Shown here one piece after another: positions 9,631 through 18,717 of a stretch of 64,000 bases of DNA. The stretch is from Gammaproteobacteria bacterium (GTDB taxonomy: Bacteria > Pseudomonadota > Gammaproteobacteria > Pseudomonadales > Halieaceae). Position numbers and translations under genes: made by a program. The stretch is taken from NCBI GenBank assembly GCA_024644535.1, contig JAHEKX010000005.1:1-64000 (forward strand), given 5' to 3'. Under the pieces are notes generated by a model. That model was not told the origin of the DNA. It searched no databases and was given only the letters and a program-made list of their open reading frames with translations. Each line of letters starts with the position of its first letter. Positions within the stretch are counted from its first letter, which is position 1.

Positions 9631-10041
9631 TTAACTCAAAATTGGGGGTCTAAATACTGTCGATTTCGGCCGCTTGGGCACGCCGGTTCGCAAAGGTTGA
9701 AAATAGACTTTTGGGCGCGACGCGGTGCTCGGTATAGTGAAGAACGTATTGGTGTAATAGGTCCCTGCGCATTGAGCCATTGGGCAATGGCTCATATTGC
9801 CATCGCAGCAATCATGGCTGTCAGAGGCGTGTGTTGCTGACTCGGGCTGAGTGCTCGCACTTAATAGGTCTTCTAGGCTACCACTGAGGGGTGGCGTAAA
9901 TGCTTGGTGCGTGCTTGCTGAAGTCTGAACGGTGGCCACTTCCATGTCATGGCAATTCGCTGACGCGTCGGTGCTGAACGGTAAGCCGAGGCAAAACAGT
10001 AGGGTGCAGAGTCCGAAGATGTGGTCACGTAATTTTGCCAT
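9631..10041 (-). CDS. small exported Cys/His/Met-rich protein of the copper operon
   Basis: A 136-residue protein with a clear signal peptide (about 1-27, hydrophobic core IFGLCTLLFCLGLPF). The mature part has a metal-ligand cluster near residues 75-92 (SHDCCDGNMSHCPMAQC) and NCHDM just after the signal. I do not recognise a characterised family with certainty; small proteins with such clusters often precede copper-efflux operons (CopL-like or uncharacterised). It lies 71-83 bp upstream of the cusC-like gene on the same strand and is probably the first gene of the operon. The ribosome site is weak. A role in periplasmic copper binding or sensing is inference. Confidence 0.7.
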   Translation of the reverse strand: MAKLRDHIFGLCTLLFCLGLPFSTDASANCHDMEVATVQTSASTHQAFTPPLSGSLEDLLSASTQPESATHASDSHDCCDGNMSHCPMAQCAGTYYTNTFFTIPSTASRPKVYFQPLRTGVPKRPKSTVFRPPILS

Positions 10042-10214
10042 GTCACCATCTTAATCCCCGTACTCATCGTTGCCAATAAGGCTTAGGTTGCTCTTGGCGT
10101 GTTTTTATGTAAAAAAGTGGCATTATTACCCGCAAGAGAAGTCGATTGCGGTGTTTTTTGAGTGTATGGTGCCGCGCTCGTGCAACACCTTGGCCTCGAT
10201 TCGAGAGGTGAATT

Positions 10215-11516
10215 ATGAAGACCGTCGTTACACTCAGCTCACTTTTATTAGCCACGGCTTTGCTGCTGACTGGCCACGGCGTTCAGATCACGCTTTTACC
10301 TTTAAAAGGCGCTGGCCTAGGCTTGTCTGACACTATTATTGGTTTAACGGGCTCGGCGTATTTTGCTGGATTCATGTTGGGCTGTTTTGTCGTGCCCCAA
10401 ATGATCGGTCGAGTAGGGCATATTCGAGGCTTTGCTGTGTTAACCGCGGTTATCGTGACCGCCTTGTTAAGCATGGAATTATCGGGCTGGTGGCCTCTGT
10501 GGGCTTTGGCCCGGGGGGCCATAGGTTTTATGATGTGTGGCCTATACACGGTGATCGAGAGTTGGTTGAACGATCAGGCTACCGAGTCAACCCGAGGTCG
10601 CGTGCTTGCCGCTTATACCTTTGTTGTACTGGTTGCGATGGCCTTTGGTCAGTTCTTACTATCGTTGATGCCTATAAGTACGGCCACACCCATTATTGTG
10701 GCTGCGATGCTAATCGCTATGGCGATTGTCCCAGTGGGATTAACGCGCCAATTAGCACCTGCGCCAATGGCCTCGACGCGTGTGAGCTTTGGCTTGTTGT
10801 ATCGCCGCTCTAAAGTTGCTTTTGCTGGTGCCTTGATGTCGGGTCTGGTGACTGGAAGCTTTTGGACTTTGGGTGCGGTGTTCGCCAAGCGGTCGATGCC
10901 CGAGATTAGCGATGTCTCGCTATTTGTTGCTGCGGCGATTATTGGTGGCGCGGTGGCGCAATACCCTGTGGGCTTGTTGTCAGACCGATTCGGGCGGCCC
11001 CGTATTTTGGTGGCGCTAAGTGTTGTAAGCGTTGCGGTTTGTGGTTTGCTAGCTTTGGCAACGGGGCGTGTGGTTCTGCTAAGTTTGGTGACGGCCTTTG
11101 GTGCCGTGGCGATGCCTATGTATGCCCTGGCCTTGGCGACGGTAATCGATAAGGCAAAAAGCGGTGAGTTCGTTCTAGTTGGAACTTCGGTTTTGCTTCT
11201 TAATGCCACCGGCGCTGCCGTGGCGCCTTTGTTCATTGGGCCTCTTATGGATGCCGCCTCGGTCAGTATGCTTTGGTGGAGTTTGGCGCTGACCAGTGGG
11301 GTGATCGGCTTTTATATTTTCTTGCACCGAAGCGACCGCGAAAATGTGGCGCCTGAAGAGCAAACCCCCTTTAATATGGCCGCGCCTGAAATCGCTCCAA
11401 CCGCTTTTGAACTTGATCCTCGCGGTCCCGATACGATGCATGAAAGTATACAGCCCGCTGCCGAACGGCCCGCATATGATGCGCCTGAATCAGAATTGGT
11501 AGAAGACCAAAAGTAG
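10215..11516 (+). CDS. MFS transporter, YcaD-like
   Basis: Inner-membrane major-facilitator protein, 433 residues, about 12 membrane helices ending near residue 380 followed by a 50-residue charged cytoplasmic tail. The N-half motif ESWLNDQATESTRGRVLA and the second-half loop GLLSDRFGRPRILV match the YcaD/MFS_1 type of small-molecule transporter. The substrate cannot be read from the sequence. Ribosome site GAGAGGTG lies five bases before the ATG. It is transcribed away from the copper operon, across a 173-bp shared upstream region in which I see no classical CueR-type dyad. Confidence 0.85.
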   Translation: MKTVVTLSSLLLATALLLTGHGVQITLLPLKGAGLGLSDTIIGLTGSAYFAGFMLGCFVVPQMIGRVGHIRGFAVLTAVIVTALLSMELSGWWPLWALARGAIGFMMCGLYTVIESWLNDQATESTRGRVLAAYTFVVLVAMAFGQFLLSLMPISTATPIIVAAMLIAMAIVPVGLTRQLAPAPMASTRVSFGLLYRRSKVAFAGALMSGLVTGSFWTLGAVFAKRSMPEISDVSLFVAAAIIGGAVAQYPVGLLSDRFGRPRILVALSVVSVAVCGLLALATGRVVLLSLVTAFGAVAMPMYALALATVIDKAKSGEFVLVGTSVLLLNATGAAVAPLFIGPLMDAASVSMLWWSLALTSGVIGFYIFLHRSDRENVAPEEQTPFNMAAPEIAPTAFELDPRGPDTMHESIQPAAERPAYDAPESELVEDQK

Positions 11517-11678
11517 TCGGTGTGCCCTGTGTGCTACAAAACGCCCGTGTTCAAGCCTTGCTATTAGTAGGATTAGACTGTAAGCTTCGCGCTCGAAAAT
11601 TTGCCCGGTCTGTTTGTAGGCCGATCTCCTTGTCACACCACAGTGGGTGGGTGGCATTAACCCGTAAGGAGCTACTCT

Positions 11679-12122
11679 ATGCGACATTACGAAATCGTAT
11701 TTATGGTGCACCCTGATCAGTCTGAGCAAGTCCCAGGCATGATCGAGCGCTATACTCAAATCATTGAAAAAGACGGCGGTAAGGTACACCGGTTAGAAGA
11801 CTGGGGTCGTCGCCAATTAGCCTATACCATTAACAAAGTGCACAAAGCACACTACGTGTTGATGAATGTAGAAGCCTCGCTTGAAGCGATGGACGAACTA
11901 ACCACAATTTTCCGCTACAACGATGCCGTTATTCGCAACCTCGTTATCAAAATGGATGAAGCTGAGACTTCAGAATCTTTGATTATGAAGGCCGAAAAAG
12001 AAAGCCGTGAGCGCAAGAATCGTTACGAAGAGCGACGTGCCGCTGAAGCCGAAGCTGAAAGTAATGACGACGAAGATGAAGACGACAGCGACGATGACGC
12101 TGACGACAACGACGCTGAATAA
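11679..12122 (+). CDS. rpsF: 30S ribosomal protein S6 with long acidic tail
   Basis: S6 binds the central domain of 16S rRNA as a heterodimer with S18. The start [19 protein letters not shown] and the [14 protein letters not shown] segment are diagnostic. The 147 residues exceed the core fold (about 100). The C-terminal 25 or so residues are nearly all Asp/Glu ([18 protein letters not shown]). E. coli S6 receives added glutamates from RimK; here an acidic tail is genetically encoded. Ribosome site AAGGAG is present. The 162-bp leader before it could carry S6:S18 autoregulation, but I could not assign the known RNA motif. Confidence 0.97.
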   Translation: MRHYEIVFMVHPDQSEQVPGMIERYTQIIEKDGGKVHRLEDWGRRQLAYTINKVHKAHYVLMNVEASLEAMDELTTIFRYNDAVIRNLVIKMDEAETSESLIMKAEKESRERKNRYEERRAAEAEAESNDDEDEDDSDDDADDNDAE

Positions 12123-12138
12123 GCGGTAGGAGAAGACC

Positions 12139-12366
12139 ATGTCACGATTTTTTAGACGACGTAAGTTTTGCCGATTCACCGCTGAAGGTGTAAAACAAAT
12201 CGATTACAAAGATTTGGAAACTCTGAAAGCGTACATCACCGAAACTGGCAAGATCGTACCTAGCCGTATTACTGGCACAAAAGCAAAGTATCAGCGTCAG
12301 TTGGCAACAGCTGTTAAGCGTTCGCGTTATTTGGCTTTGTTGCCTTACACTGATTCTCACGAGTAA
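12139..12366 (+). CDS. rpsR: 30S ribosomal protein S18
   Basis: A 75-residue basic protein with the S18 signature: [10 protein letters not shown] at the start, [19 protein letters not shown] in the middle and [11 protein letters not shown] near the end. It partners S6 on the 16S rRNA platform. It lies 16 bp after rpsF with ribosome site TAGGAG, in the conserved rpsF-rpsR-rplI order. Confidence 0.98.
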   Translation: MSRFFRRRKFCRFTAEGVKQIDYKDLETLKAYITETGKIVPSRITGTKAKYQRQLATAVKRSRYLALLPYTDSHE

Positions 12367-12398
12367 GTGTTTAGCCCTTAGGTGGGCGGAGGGATGAC

Positions 12399-13301
12399 GT
12401 GAAAGCGCTAGCCCAATTTGCAATGCGCGGGCAGTGGCAGGCGATGTTTTTAACCATCGCCGGTGCCGGGAGTGCCTTGTTTTGCTGGGTTAGTGCCGCG
12501 ATTATTGCTTTAGTAAGTTTGCAACAGGGCCCCAAATGGGGAGGCTATCTGTTGTTTTGGGCCTTGTTGCCCTCAGGCCTGCTTGTTTACGTTTACGGCG
12601 ATGCAGGTCCGCTAATGTTGTTGGTAAGTGCTTGGTTAATGGCCAGTGCCTTGCGCCTTAGCGGCAGTTTAAGCACTGCATTGCTAAGTGCGGTACCAAT
12701 AGGCTTGATCAGCGGTGGTATTGTGGTTCTGTTTGGTCAGAACTATTTGGAACAGCTGGTGAGCCTATTCGACTCGTTCATCCAAAGTGTAGAACAGTCG
12801 ATGCAGAGTAGTGCAGAGATCGCATTTGATCGACCCACAACTTTGCAAATAGCAGGCATACTGGCCTTGTCGAATGCTTTTGCGGCATCGGCGTCGGTTT
12901 TGCTAGGCGCCTATTGGCAGTCCGCTTTGTATCGCCCAGGTTTATTTGGGCGCGAATACGTAAGAGCGGTAGTGCCGGCAACAATAGCGATTGTTTTAGT
13001 TGCTTTTGCCGCTGCGATGGTTGTTGCGGATATGGCAAACGGCAGTTGGGCCGCGATTTTTTGCGTGCCTTTGGTGTTTACCGGTTTGGGCTATGTGCAC
13101 GCACGAGGCCGAGCAAAACACAAAGGCAAAGGTTACTTCACGGGTTTTTATGCTCTGTGGGTAGTCTTTGATTTTATTAAGTTGGCGGTGGTAGGAATTG
13201 CCCTGCTTGACAGTGTAATGGGGTTGCGAAAGCAGTTTTTACCAAGCGATTCACAAAGCGATCGCGATAAAATGCCAACCGACCACGACAAAGATTTATA
13301 A
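12399..13301 (+). CDS. DUF2232-like polytopic membrane protein of the rpsF operon
   Basis: A 300-residue hydrophobic protein with about eight predicted membrane segments and a short charged tail (SDSQSDRDKMPTDHDKDL). Its position between rpsR and rplI matches an uncharacterised DUF2232/YybS-like membrane protein found at the same place in Pseudomonas. The GTG start is supported by GGAGGG eight bases upstream. Co-transcription with ribosomal genes is likely from the 32-bp and 31-bp gaps on either side. Function unknown. Confidence 0.8.
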   Translation: MKALAQFAMRGQWQAMFLTIAGAGSALFCWVSAAIIALVSLQQGPKWGGYLLFWALLPSGLLVYVYGDAGPLMLLVSAWLMASALRLSGSLSTALLSAVPIGLISGGIVVLFGQNYLEQLVSLFDSFIQSVEQSMQSSAEIAFDRPTTLQIAGILALSNAFAASASVLLGAYWQSALYRPGLFGREYVRAVVPATIAIVLVAFAAAMVVADMANGSWAAIFCVPLVFTGLGYVHARGRAKHKGKGYFTGFYALWVVFDFIKLAVVGIALLDSVMGLRKQFLPSDSQSDRDKMPTDHDKDL

Positions 13302-13332
13302 ACGAGGGTAAGCCCTCAACAAGAGGTGAGTT

Positions 13333-13782
13333 ATGGACGTTATTTTACTTGAAACAGTGGGTAACTTAGGTGGCCTAGGAGATCAGGTATCGGTTAAAGC
13401 CGGTTTTGGCCGCAACTACTTGTTGCCTCAGGGCAAGGCAGTTCCAGCGACAGCTGATAACGTGGCTGAATTCGAAGCGCGCCGTGCCGAGCTTGAAGCT
13501 GCCGCTGCTGCTGCACTGACGGCTGCGGAAAAACGCGCTGATGCTATTAATGGTATGGGCACTGTGACAATTACCATGAAAGCGGGTGACGAGGGTAAGC
13601 TGTTTGGTTCAGTAGGAACTCGAGACATCGCCGAGGCTGCAACGGCCGCCGGCACTGCGATCGACAAATCTGAAGTCAAACTGCCAGAAGGAGCTTTGCG
13701 TGAGATTGGCGAATACGAAGTCGCTATTCAATTACACGCTAACGTTATGGCAACACTGACTCTGGCTATTGCTGCCGAGTGA
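13333..13782 (+). CDS. rplI: 50S ribosomal protein L9
   Basis: A 149-residue protein with the L9 N-terminal signature: [19 protein letters not shown] followed by [15 protein letters not shown]. An Ala/Glu-rich connecting helix (about 45-75) leads to the C-terminal rRNA-binding domain. Ribosome site AGAGGTGA is present. It ends the ribosomal-protein cluster; a hairpin at 13832-13853 follows. Confidence 0.98.
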   Translation: MDVILLETVGNLGGLGDQVSVKAGFGRNYLLPQGKAVPATADNVAEFEARRAELEAAAAAALTAAEKRADAINGMGTVTITMKAGDEGKLFGSVGTRDIAEAATAAGTAIDKSEVKLPEGALREIGEYEVAIQLHANVMATLTLAIAAE

Positions 13783-14043
13783 TGCTTCCTTGGGGCCTTT
13801 GTAGGCACCCTCTCAGTTAGAAGTAAGGTTACGCCCACTGTAATTGGTGGGCGCGCCTTGCGATTTATTTGTTTTCCCTTTTAGCTCACGCCAGCCTTTA
13901 GCTAACATAACGGTTGGTCCTAGTTGGTAAACAGAGCGTCGGTCGCCGTCTACTTTAAAACTGCTCTGCACTATCGCGATGTAGTGGTTTTCCTCGACTG
14001 CGAACTCAGGTAGGCTATCGTCTTTTAGTGACGCGCAACAATT
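13783..14043. other. rplI-dnaB intergenic region
   Basis: A hairpin lies at 13832-13853 (CGCCCAC, 8-base loop, GTGGGCG) without a T-run directly after it, so it may be a weak terminator or an RNA structure. The minus strand carries an open frame of about 75 codons across most of this region, ending with TGA at about 13814-13816. It has a protein-like composition but no ATG/GTG near its 5' side (see findings). No ribosome site is evident before dnaB. Confidence 0.5.
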
Positions 14044-15468
14044 ATGTCTGAACCCGATTACGATGATTACCCGCCAGTCGAAGATTATTCGCCGGCCGGA
14101 GATTATGCGCCCGATCGTGAGTTAGCGCGCATTAAAATGGCGCCGCACTCCATCGAAGCCGAACGCTCGGTGTTGGGTGGTTTGCTAATTGCAAACGATG
14201 CATGGGACAGTGTCGCGGAATCTGTTACCGCCGCAGACTTTTATCGACATGATCACCGGTTAATTTTTCGACAGATTGCCAAGCTCGCGAACGACAGCGA
14301 CCCGATCGACGTTATTACTTTGTCTGATCGACTGGCTGCAGCCGGTGAGCTCGATTCGGTAGGTGGACTGGCTTATATCACTGAACTGGCTGCAGATACG
14401 CCGAGTGCCTCTAATATCCGAGCTTATGCCAAGGTCGTGCGTGAACGTTCATTGTTGCGGCGGTTAATCGAAACCGCACAAGATATTGCCCAAGCTGGGT
14501 TTAACCCCGAGGGCCGTTCTAGCGAAGAGCTGATTGACGAAGCCGAGCACAAAATCATGCAGATCTCGGAAGAGGGCATGAAAACGGGTGGACCCCAAGA
14601 GGTTAATCCGCTGCTGTCTAAGGCGCTGGCGCGCATCGAGGAACTGTTCCACTCGGGTGGCGATATCACCGGTTTATCGACTGGGTTTAAAGATCTCGAC
14701 AAAATGACCAGCGGTATGCAGCCATCTGATTTGGTGATTGTGGCTGGCCGTCCATCGATGGGTAAAACCTCGTTCGCCATGAATTTGGTGGAACACGCGG
14801 TGCTTAATCAGAAAAAGCCGATTTTGGTCTTCTCGATGGAGATGCCCGCGGACCAATTAATTATTCGTATGCTGTCGTCGGTTGGGCGTATTGACCAAAC
14901 TCGTATTCGTAATGGTAAGCTCGAGCAGGAAGACTGGCCTAAGCTGTCTGCGGCGGTTACCAAAATGAAGGATGTACCGCTATTCATTGATGACACCGCC
15001 GGACTTACGCCGACCGAATTGCGTGCCCGCGCCCGTCGCCTAGCACGCGAACACGGCGAGATCGGCATGATCATGATCGACTATATGCAGTTGATGCAGG
15101 TCGCGGGCAAAAGCGAAGGGCGTACCGCCGAGATCTCAGAAATTTCGCGGAACCTAAAGGCTATTGCCAAAGAGTTTAACTGCCCTATGGTGGCGCTGTC
15201 GCAGCTTAACCGCTCGCTTGAGCAGCGGCCTAACAAGCGTCCGGTTAACTCGGATCTTCGTGAAAGTGGCGCGATTGAACAGGACGCAGACGTCATTATG
15301 TTTATTTATCGTGATGAGGTTTACAACGAGGACTCGCCCGATAAGGGCATTGCCGAAGTGATTATCGGTAAGCAGCGGAACGGCCCTATTGGAACCTGCC
15401 GGCTGACATTTCAGGGGCAGTACACACGCTTCGACAATCTGGCCTTTGAGGGATACGCTCGCGATTAG
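14044..15468 (+). CDS. dnaB: replicative DNA helicase DnaB
   Basis: Hexameric 5'-3' replication-fork helicase, 474 residues. The N-terminal domain begins at PHSIEAERSVLGGLL (about 36) and the RecA-like helicase domain carries Walker A GRPSMGKTSF (about 237). Walker B is MIMIDYMQLM, and DLRESGAIEQDAD and the Arg-finger region follow. No intein is present. An unusual N-terminal extension of about 30 residues is rich in Asp, Tyr and Pro (repeats like DYPPVEDYSPAGDY). The ATG lacks a clear ribosome site, so a later start is possible. Placement after rplI is conserved in gammaproteobacteria. Confidence 0.97.
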   Translation: MSEPDYDDYPPVEDYSPAGDYAPDRELARIKMAPHSIEAERSVLGGLLIANDAWDSVAESVTAADFYRHDHRLIFRQIAKLANDSDPIDVITLSDRLAAAGELDSVGGLAYITELAADTPSASNIRAYAKVVRERSLLRRLIETAQDIAQAGFNPEGRSSEELIDEAEHKIMQISEEGMKTGGPQEVNPLLSKALARIEELFHSGGDITGLSTGFKDLDKMTSGMQPSDLVIVAGRPSMGKTSFAMNLVEHAVLNQKKPILVFSMEMPADQLIIRMLSSVGRIDQTRIRNGKLEQEDWPKLSAAVTKMKDVPLFIDDTAGLTPTELRARARRLAREHGEIGMIMIDYMQLMQVAGKSEGRTAEISEISRNLKAIAKEFNCPMVALSQLNRSLEQRPNKRPVNSDLRESGAIEQDADVIMFIYRDEVYNEDSPDKGIAEVIIGKQRNGPIGTCRLTFQGQYTRFDNLAFEGYARD

Positions 15469-15608
15469 GTCGGTTGTGGACAGCAGGGGGTCACTTTTTG
15501 CCTGGATGAATTAGAGTTTGGCTCGATCTTCGAATTGTGCCCATAATAGTGAGTGTTTATATGCACCAATACAACAATAAATCGCTCTCGAAGCGGGGAG
15601 GCTATCGT

Positions 15609-17750
15609 TTGAATACCCATCTTGTGTCACTACCTTTCACGCGTTTGCTTGCAGTTGGACTAGCGTCTCTTTTAGTGGCCTGTTCATCAAGCGAGCCTCC
15701 GGTTGCCCAAGCGCCCGTAATGCCTGCCAACGTGACAAAAGCTCGCGTTATCGCAGCAGATAAAGAGCCCGGTAATTGGATGGCTCATGGCCGCACATAC
15801 TCCGAGCAGCGCTACAGCCCACTAAACCAAATCAATGCTGAGAATGTTAAAGACTTGGGCATGGCTTGGCATTACGATTTGGGGGATACCCGCGGAATCG
15901 AAGCGACTCCCATCGTTGTGGATGGCGTAATGTACGTCACGGGTGGCTGGAGCAAGGTGTTTGCGCTGGATGCCAAAACGGGTGAAGAGATCTGGGCCTA
16001 CGATCCACAAATGGACAAAGCTTGGTTTGTGAACATGTGTTGTGACGCGGTTAACCGTGGCGCAACCGCCTGGGAAGGTAAAATTTATTCTGGTGTGGGT
16101 GACGGACGTCTGATCGCTATCGACGCTGCTACCGGTGAGCTTGTATGGGAAGTTCAGACTACGCCTAAAGATCGTCCATACTCTATTACGGGTGCACCGC
16201 GGGTGGTCGATGGCAAAGTGATTATCGGAAACGGTGGCTCGGAGCTGGGTGTGCGCGGTTACGTGACGGCCTACGACGCTAATACAGGCGAGCAGGTTTG
16301 GCGCTTTTATACCGTCCCGGGCAATCCTAGCGAGCCCTTCGAGAACGCTATTCATGAAGAAACGGTTAAAACGTGGAGCGGCGAGTGGTGGACCGTGGGC
16401 GGCGGCGGTACAGCTTGGGATTCTATGGCTCATGACCCAGAGCTTAATCTTGTTTATATAGGTGTGGGTAACGGAGCACCTTGGAACCGTATGTATCGCA
16501 GTAATGGTACGGGCGATAACTTGTTCTTATCGTCGATTGTGGCCTTGAATGCTGATACCGGCGAATACGTGTGGCACTATCAAACGACGCCGGGCGAGAG
16601 CTGGGACTACACGGCCACTCAGCACATGATTTTGGCCGACATGGAGTTCGATGGTCGGATGCGTAAAGTTATTATGCAGGCGCCCAAAAACGGATTTTTC
16701 TATGTGATCGACCGTGAAACGGGTGAATTTATCTCAGCCGAGAAGTACACCATGGCAACCTGGGCTACGCACGTAGATCCCGAATCTGGGCGTCCAGTAG
16801 AGGCACCGGAAGCGCGTTACGAAGAGACCGGCGTGCCGAACTTCCAGTTCCCGCACCCTTTAGGTGGCCACAACTGGCACCCCATGTCGTATAGCCCAGA
16901 CACTGGCCTGGTTTATATTCCCGCGCAAGAAATTCCCATCGTGTATGGGCATGACAGCGAGTTCGAGTACAACGCCAAAGGTTGGAATGTGGGCGTACGT
17001 TTTGAGTTGGCTGCATCGCCTGACGACCCTGCTGTGCGTGCACAATTAGGTGCTATGGTTAAGGGCTATATCACGGCTTGGGATCCCGTAACGCAAACTG
17101 AAAAGTGGCGTGTACAGCATCCCAATATGTGGAACGGCGGTCTATTAAGCACCGCAGGAAACTTGGTATTCCAAGGCAACGCAGAGGGTGAGTTCGTGGC
17201 CTACACAGCCGATAAAGGCGAGCGTCTGTGGTCAAGCTACGCGCAAACCGGAGTGGTTGCCGGGCCCGTGACGTACACCGTAGATGGAGAGCAATATGTT
17301 GCCGTTTCGGCTGGCTGGGGTGGTTCGTTTGCGATGGTAGGTGGTGAGTTGGCAAAACGTAGCAAGGGCTCGACTTCACGGCCACGTGTTTTGGTCTACA
17401 AGTTGGGAGGCACTCATGAATTACCCCCAGAGCCTACGCCCGAGCAAATGGCAGTAGTAACGCCAATCGAGCAAATTGGCGACGAAGCCATGATCACCGA
17501 AGGCTTGAAGCAGTACATGGCAAACTGCCATATGTGTCACGGTGACCGAGCGGTGTCAGGTAGCTCAGTACCTGATTTACGCATGATGTCTGAAGCGAGC
17601 TGGGAGCTGTTTTATCCCATCGTCCAAGGCGGGCTGCGTCATCAGCAAGGCATGGTCGGGTTTGGAGATCGTTTAAACAAAGAACAAATCGACTCGATCT
17701 ACGCTTACCTTGCTAAACGTCGTAACGATCTAGCGGCCGGTATCGACTAA
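15609..17750 (+). CDS. PQQ-dependent quinohemoprotein alcohol dehydrogenase (lipoprotein)
   Basis: Periplasmic dehydrogenase oxidising alcohols or aldehydes through PQQ and passing electrons to its own cytochrome c domain; about 713 residues. The start is taken at TTG 15609, because GGGGAGG lies seven bases before it. It begins a lipoprotein signal with lipobox L-V-A-C25. The eight-bladed propeller has adjacent cysteines C144-C145, metal/PQQ residues in GNGGSELG and VGNGAPWN, and the catalytic Asp in ESWDYT. The residue two after that Asp is Thr, not the Asp of lanthanide enzymes, which favours calcium. The C-terminal cytochrome has CHMCH (640-644) and candidate axial Met682. No PQQ-synthesis genes are nearby. 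Confidence 0.9.
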   Translation: MNTHLVSLPFTRLLAVGLASLLVACSSSEPPVAQAPVMPANVTKARVIAADKEPGNWMAHGRTYSEQRYSPLNQINAENVKDLGMAWHYDLGDTRGIEATPIVVDGVMYVTGGWSKVFALDAKTGEEIWAYDPQMDKAWFVNMCCDAVNRGATAWEGKIYSGVGDGRLIAIDAATGELVWEVQTTPKDRPYSITGAPRVVDGKVIIGNGGSELGVRGYVTAYDANTGEQVWRFYTVPGNPSEPFENAIHEETVKTWSGEWWTVGGGGTAWDSMAHDPELNLVYIGVGNGAPWNRMYRSNGTGDNLFLSSIVALNADTGEYVWHYQTTPGESWDYTATQHMILADMEFDGRMRKVIMQAPKNGFFYVIDRETGEFISAEKYTMATWATHVDPESGRPVEAPEARYEETGVPNFQFPHPLGGHNWHPMSYSPDTGLVYIPAQEIPIVYGHDSEFEYNAKGWNVGVRFELAASPDDPAVRAQLGAMVKGYITAWDPVTQTEKWRVQHPNMWNGGLLSTAGNLVFQGNAEGEFVAYTADKGERLWSSYAQTGVVAGPVTYTVDGEQYVAVSAGWGGSFAMVGGELAKRSKGSTSRPRVLVYKLGGTHELPPEPTPEQMAVVTPIEQIGDEAMITEGLKQYMANCHMCHGDRAVSGSSVPDLRMMSEASWELFYPIVQGGLRHQQGMVGFGDRLNKEQIDSIYAYLAKRRNDLAAGID

Positions 17751-17770
17751 GCGCAGAGTGATTTGGATTT

Positions 17771-17805
17771 AAAGCCCCGCAACTTGTGTTGTTCGGGGCT
17801 TTTTT
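17771..17805 (+). terminator. Rho-independent terminator of the PQQ dehydrogenase gene
   Basis: AAAGCCCCG (17771-17779) pairs with CGGGGCTTT (17794-17802) and continues into a run of T residues. It lies about 20 bp after the stop codon. Confidence 0.88.
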
Positions 17806-17921
17806 GTATTCAGTGTAACTTGAATCGGCGCGGTTGCTCGGGTCTGTGTTGCTGATACGTAAGCCGCGCTGCGTGAGTGCAAACGTGATTGCTTCTAATT
17901 AAAAACAATAAGGAGAAAACA

Positions 17922-18647
17922 GTGAAATTCACCCAGGCACTAAATTTTGAGGGCAAGCAGGTTTTGGTATGCGGTGGCTCTGATGGCATTGGTTATGGCG
18001 TTGCCTGTGCCTTTCACCAATTGGGTGCGTCGGTATCGATTACCGGCACCAAACAGCGTGGCGATTACGACAAAGATTTTTACGACTGGGGGTACTATTC
18101 GCTAGATCTAGCGTCTGCTGAATCTGTCGCCGAGGCCAGCGAACAAATTGCCGCTTTAGATACTTTAGTGAATTGCGTCGGCACCGTACTTTGGAGACAG
18201 GGTGAGTTTGAACGCGCAGGATTTGAGTGGGTCATGGCTGTGAACGTGAATGGCGCCATGGATTTATACACGCGTTTACTACCGCTGCTACAGCAAAGTA
18301 AGGGTTCTATTATTAGTTTAGATTCGGTCGCATCAATTCGGCCCGCATGGCAAAACCCAGCGTACTCGGCCAGCAAAGCCGCCTTAGTGCAACTGACAAA
18401 AAGCTTGGCAAAAAAATGGGGTAAGAAGGGCGTGCGGGTAAACACTGTGGCACCGGGGCTTGTTCCAACCAAACTAACGCAAAACCAAGTAGGCGAGGAG
18501 CAAGAGGCCGAGTTTGCCAAGGTCTGTCCTGTGGGCCGCTTTGGCACGCCCGAAGATATCGCCGGTGCGGTCGTCTATCTAGCGTCGCCTTTGGCAGCGT
18601 ACGTGACCGGCGAGCAAATCGTCGTGGATGGTGGCTCTAGCCTGTAA
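17922..18647 (+). CDS. SDR-family NAD(P)-dependent oxidoreductase
   Basis: Short-chain dehydrogenase/reductase of about 241 residues with a Rossmann fold. The cofactor loop is GGSDGIGYG, an NCVG stands in the NNAG position, the catalytic Ser lies in ISLDSVAS, and the active-site pair is YSASK. The end has the usual VTGEQIVVDGGSSL. The chosen GTG start has AAGGAG seven bases before it; an in-frame ATG at 17889 would precede that site. It stands alone after a terminator. Substrate unknown. Confidence 0.9.
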   Translation: MKFTQALNFEGKQVLVCGGSDGIGYGVACAFHQLGASVSITGTKQRGDYDKDFYDWGYYSLDLASAESVAEASEQIAALDTLVNCVGTVLWRQGEFERAGFEWVMAVNVNGAMDLYTRLLPLLQQSKGSIISLDSVASIRPAWQNPAYSASKAALVQLTKSLAKKWGKKGVRVNTVAPGLVPTKLTQNQVGEEQEAEFAKVCPVGRFGTPEDIAGAVVYLASPLAAYVTGEQIVVDGGSSL

Positions 18648-18717
18648 CCGCTCTTTTTAGCCACGCACGCAGCAGGGTTACAGGTTGGCCCTCGATGCAA
18701 GTGCACGCCCTTGTAGC

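Noticed and set aside
10042-10214. CueR-type operator between the copper operon and the MFS gene
   Set aside because: No recognisable MerR-family dyad with the required 19-bp promoter spacing could be found by eye.
10649-11236. Long antisense open frame inside the MFS gene, and similar shadows in other genes
   Set aside because: Low-complexity composition and no ribosome site; explained by codon bias of the real gene on the other strand.
13832-13853. Hairpin as a definite terminator of rplI
   Set aside because: The stem is good but no T-run follows directly, so I mention it only as a structure.
15609-17750. Lanthanide-dependent (XoxF/PedH-type) dehydrogenase
   Set aside because: The position two residues after the catalytic Asp is Thr rather than Asp.
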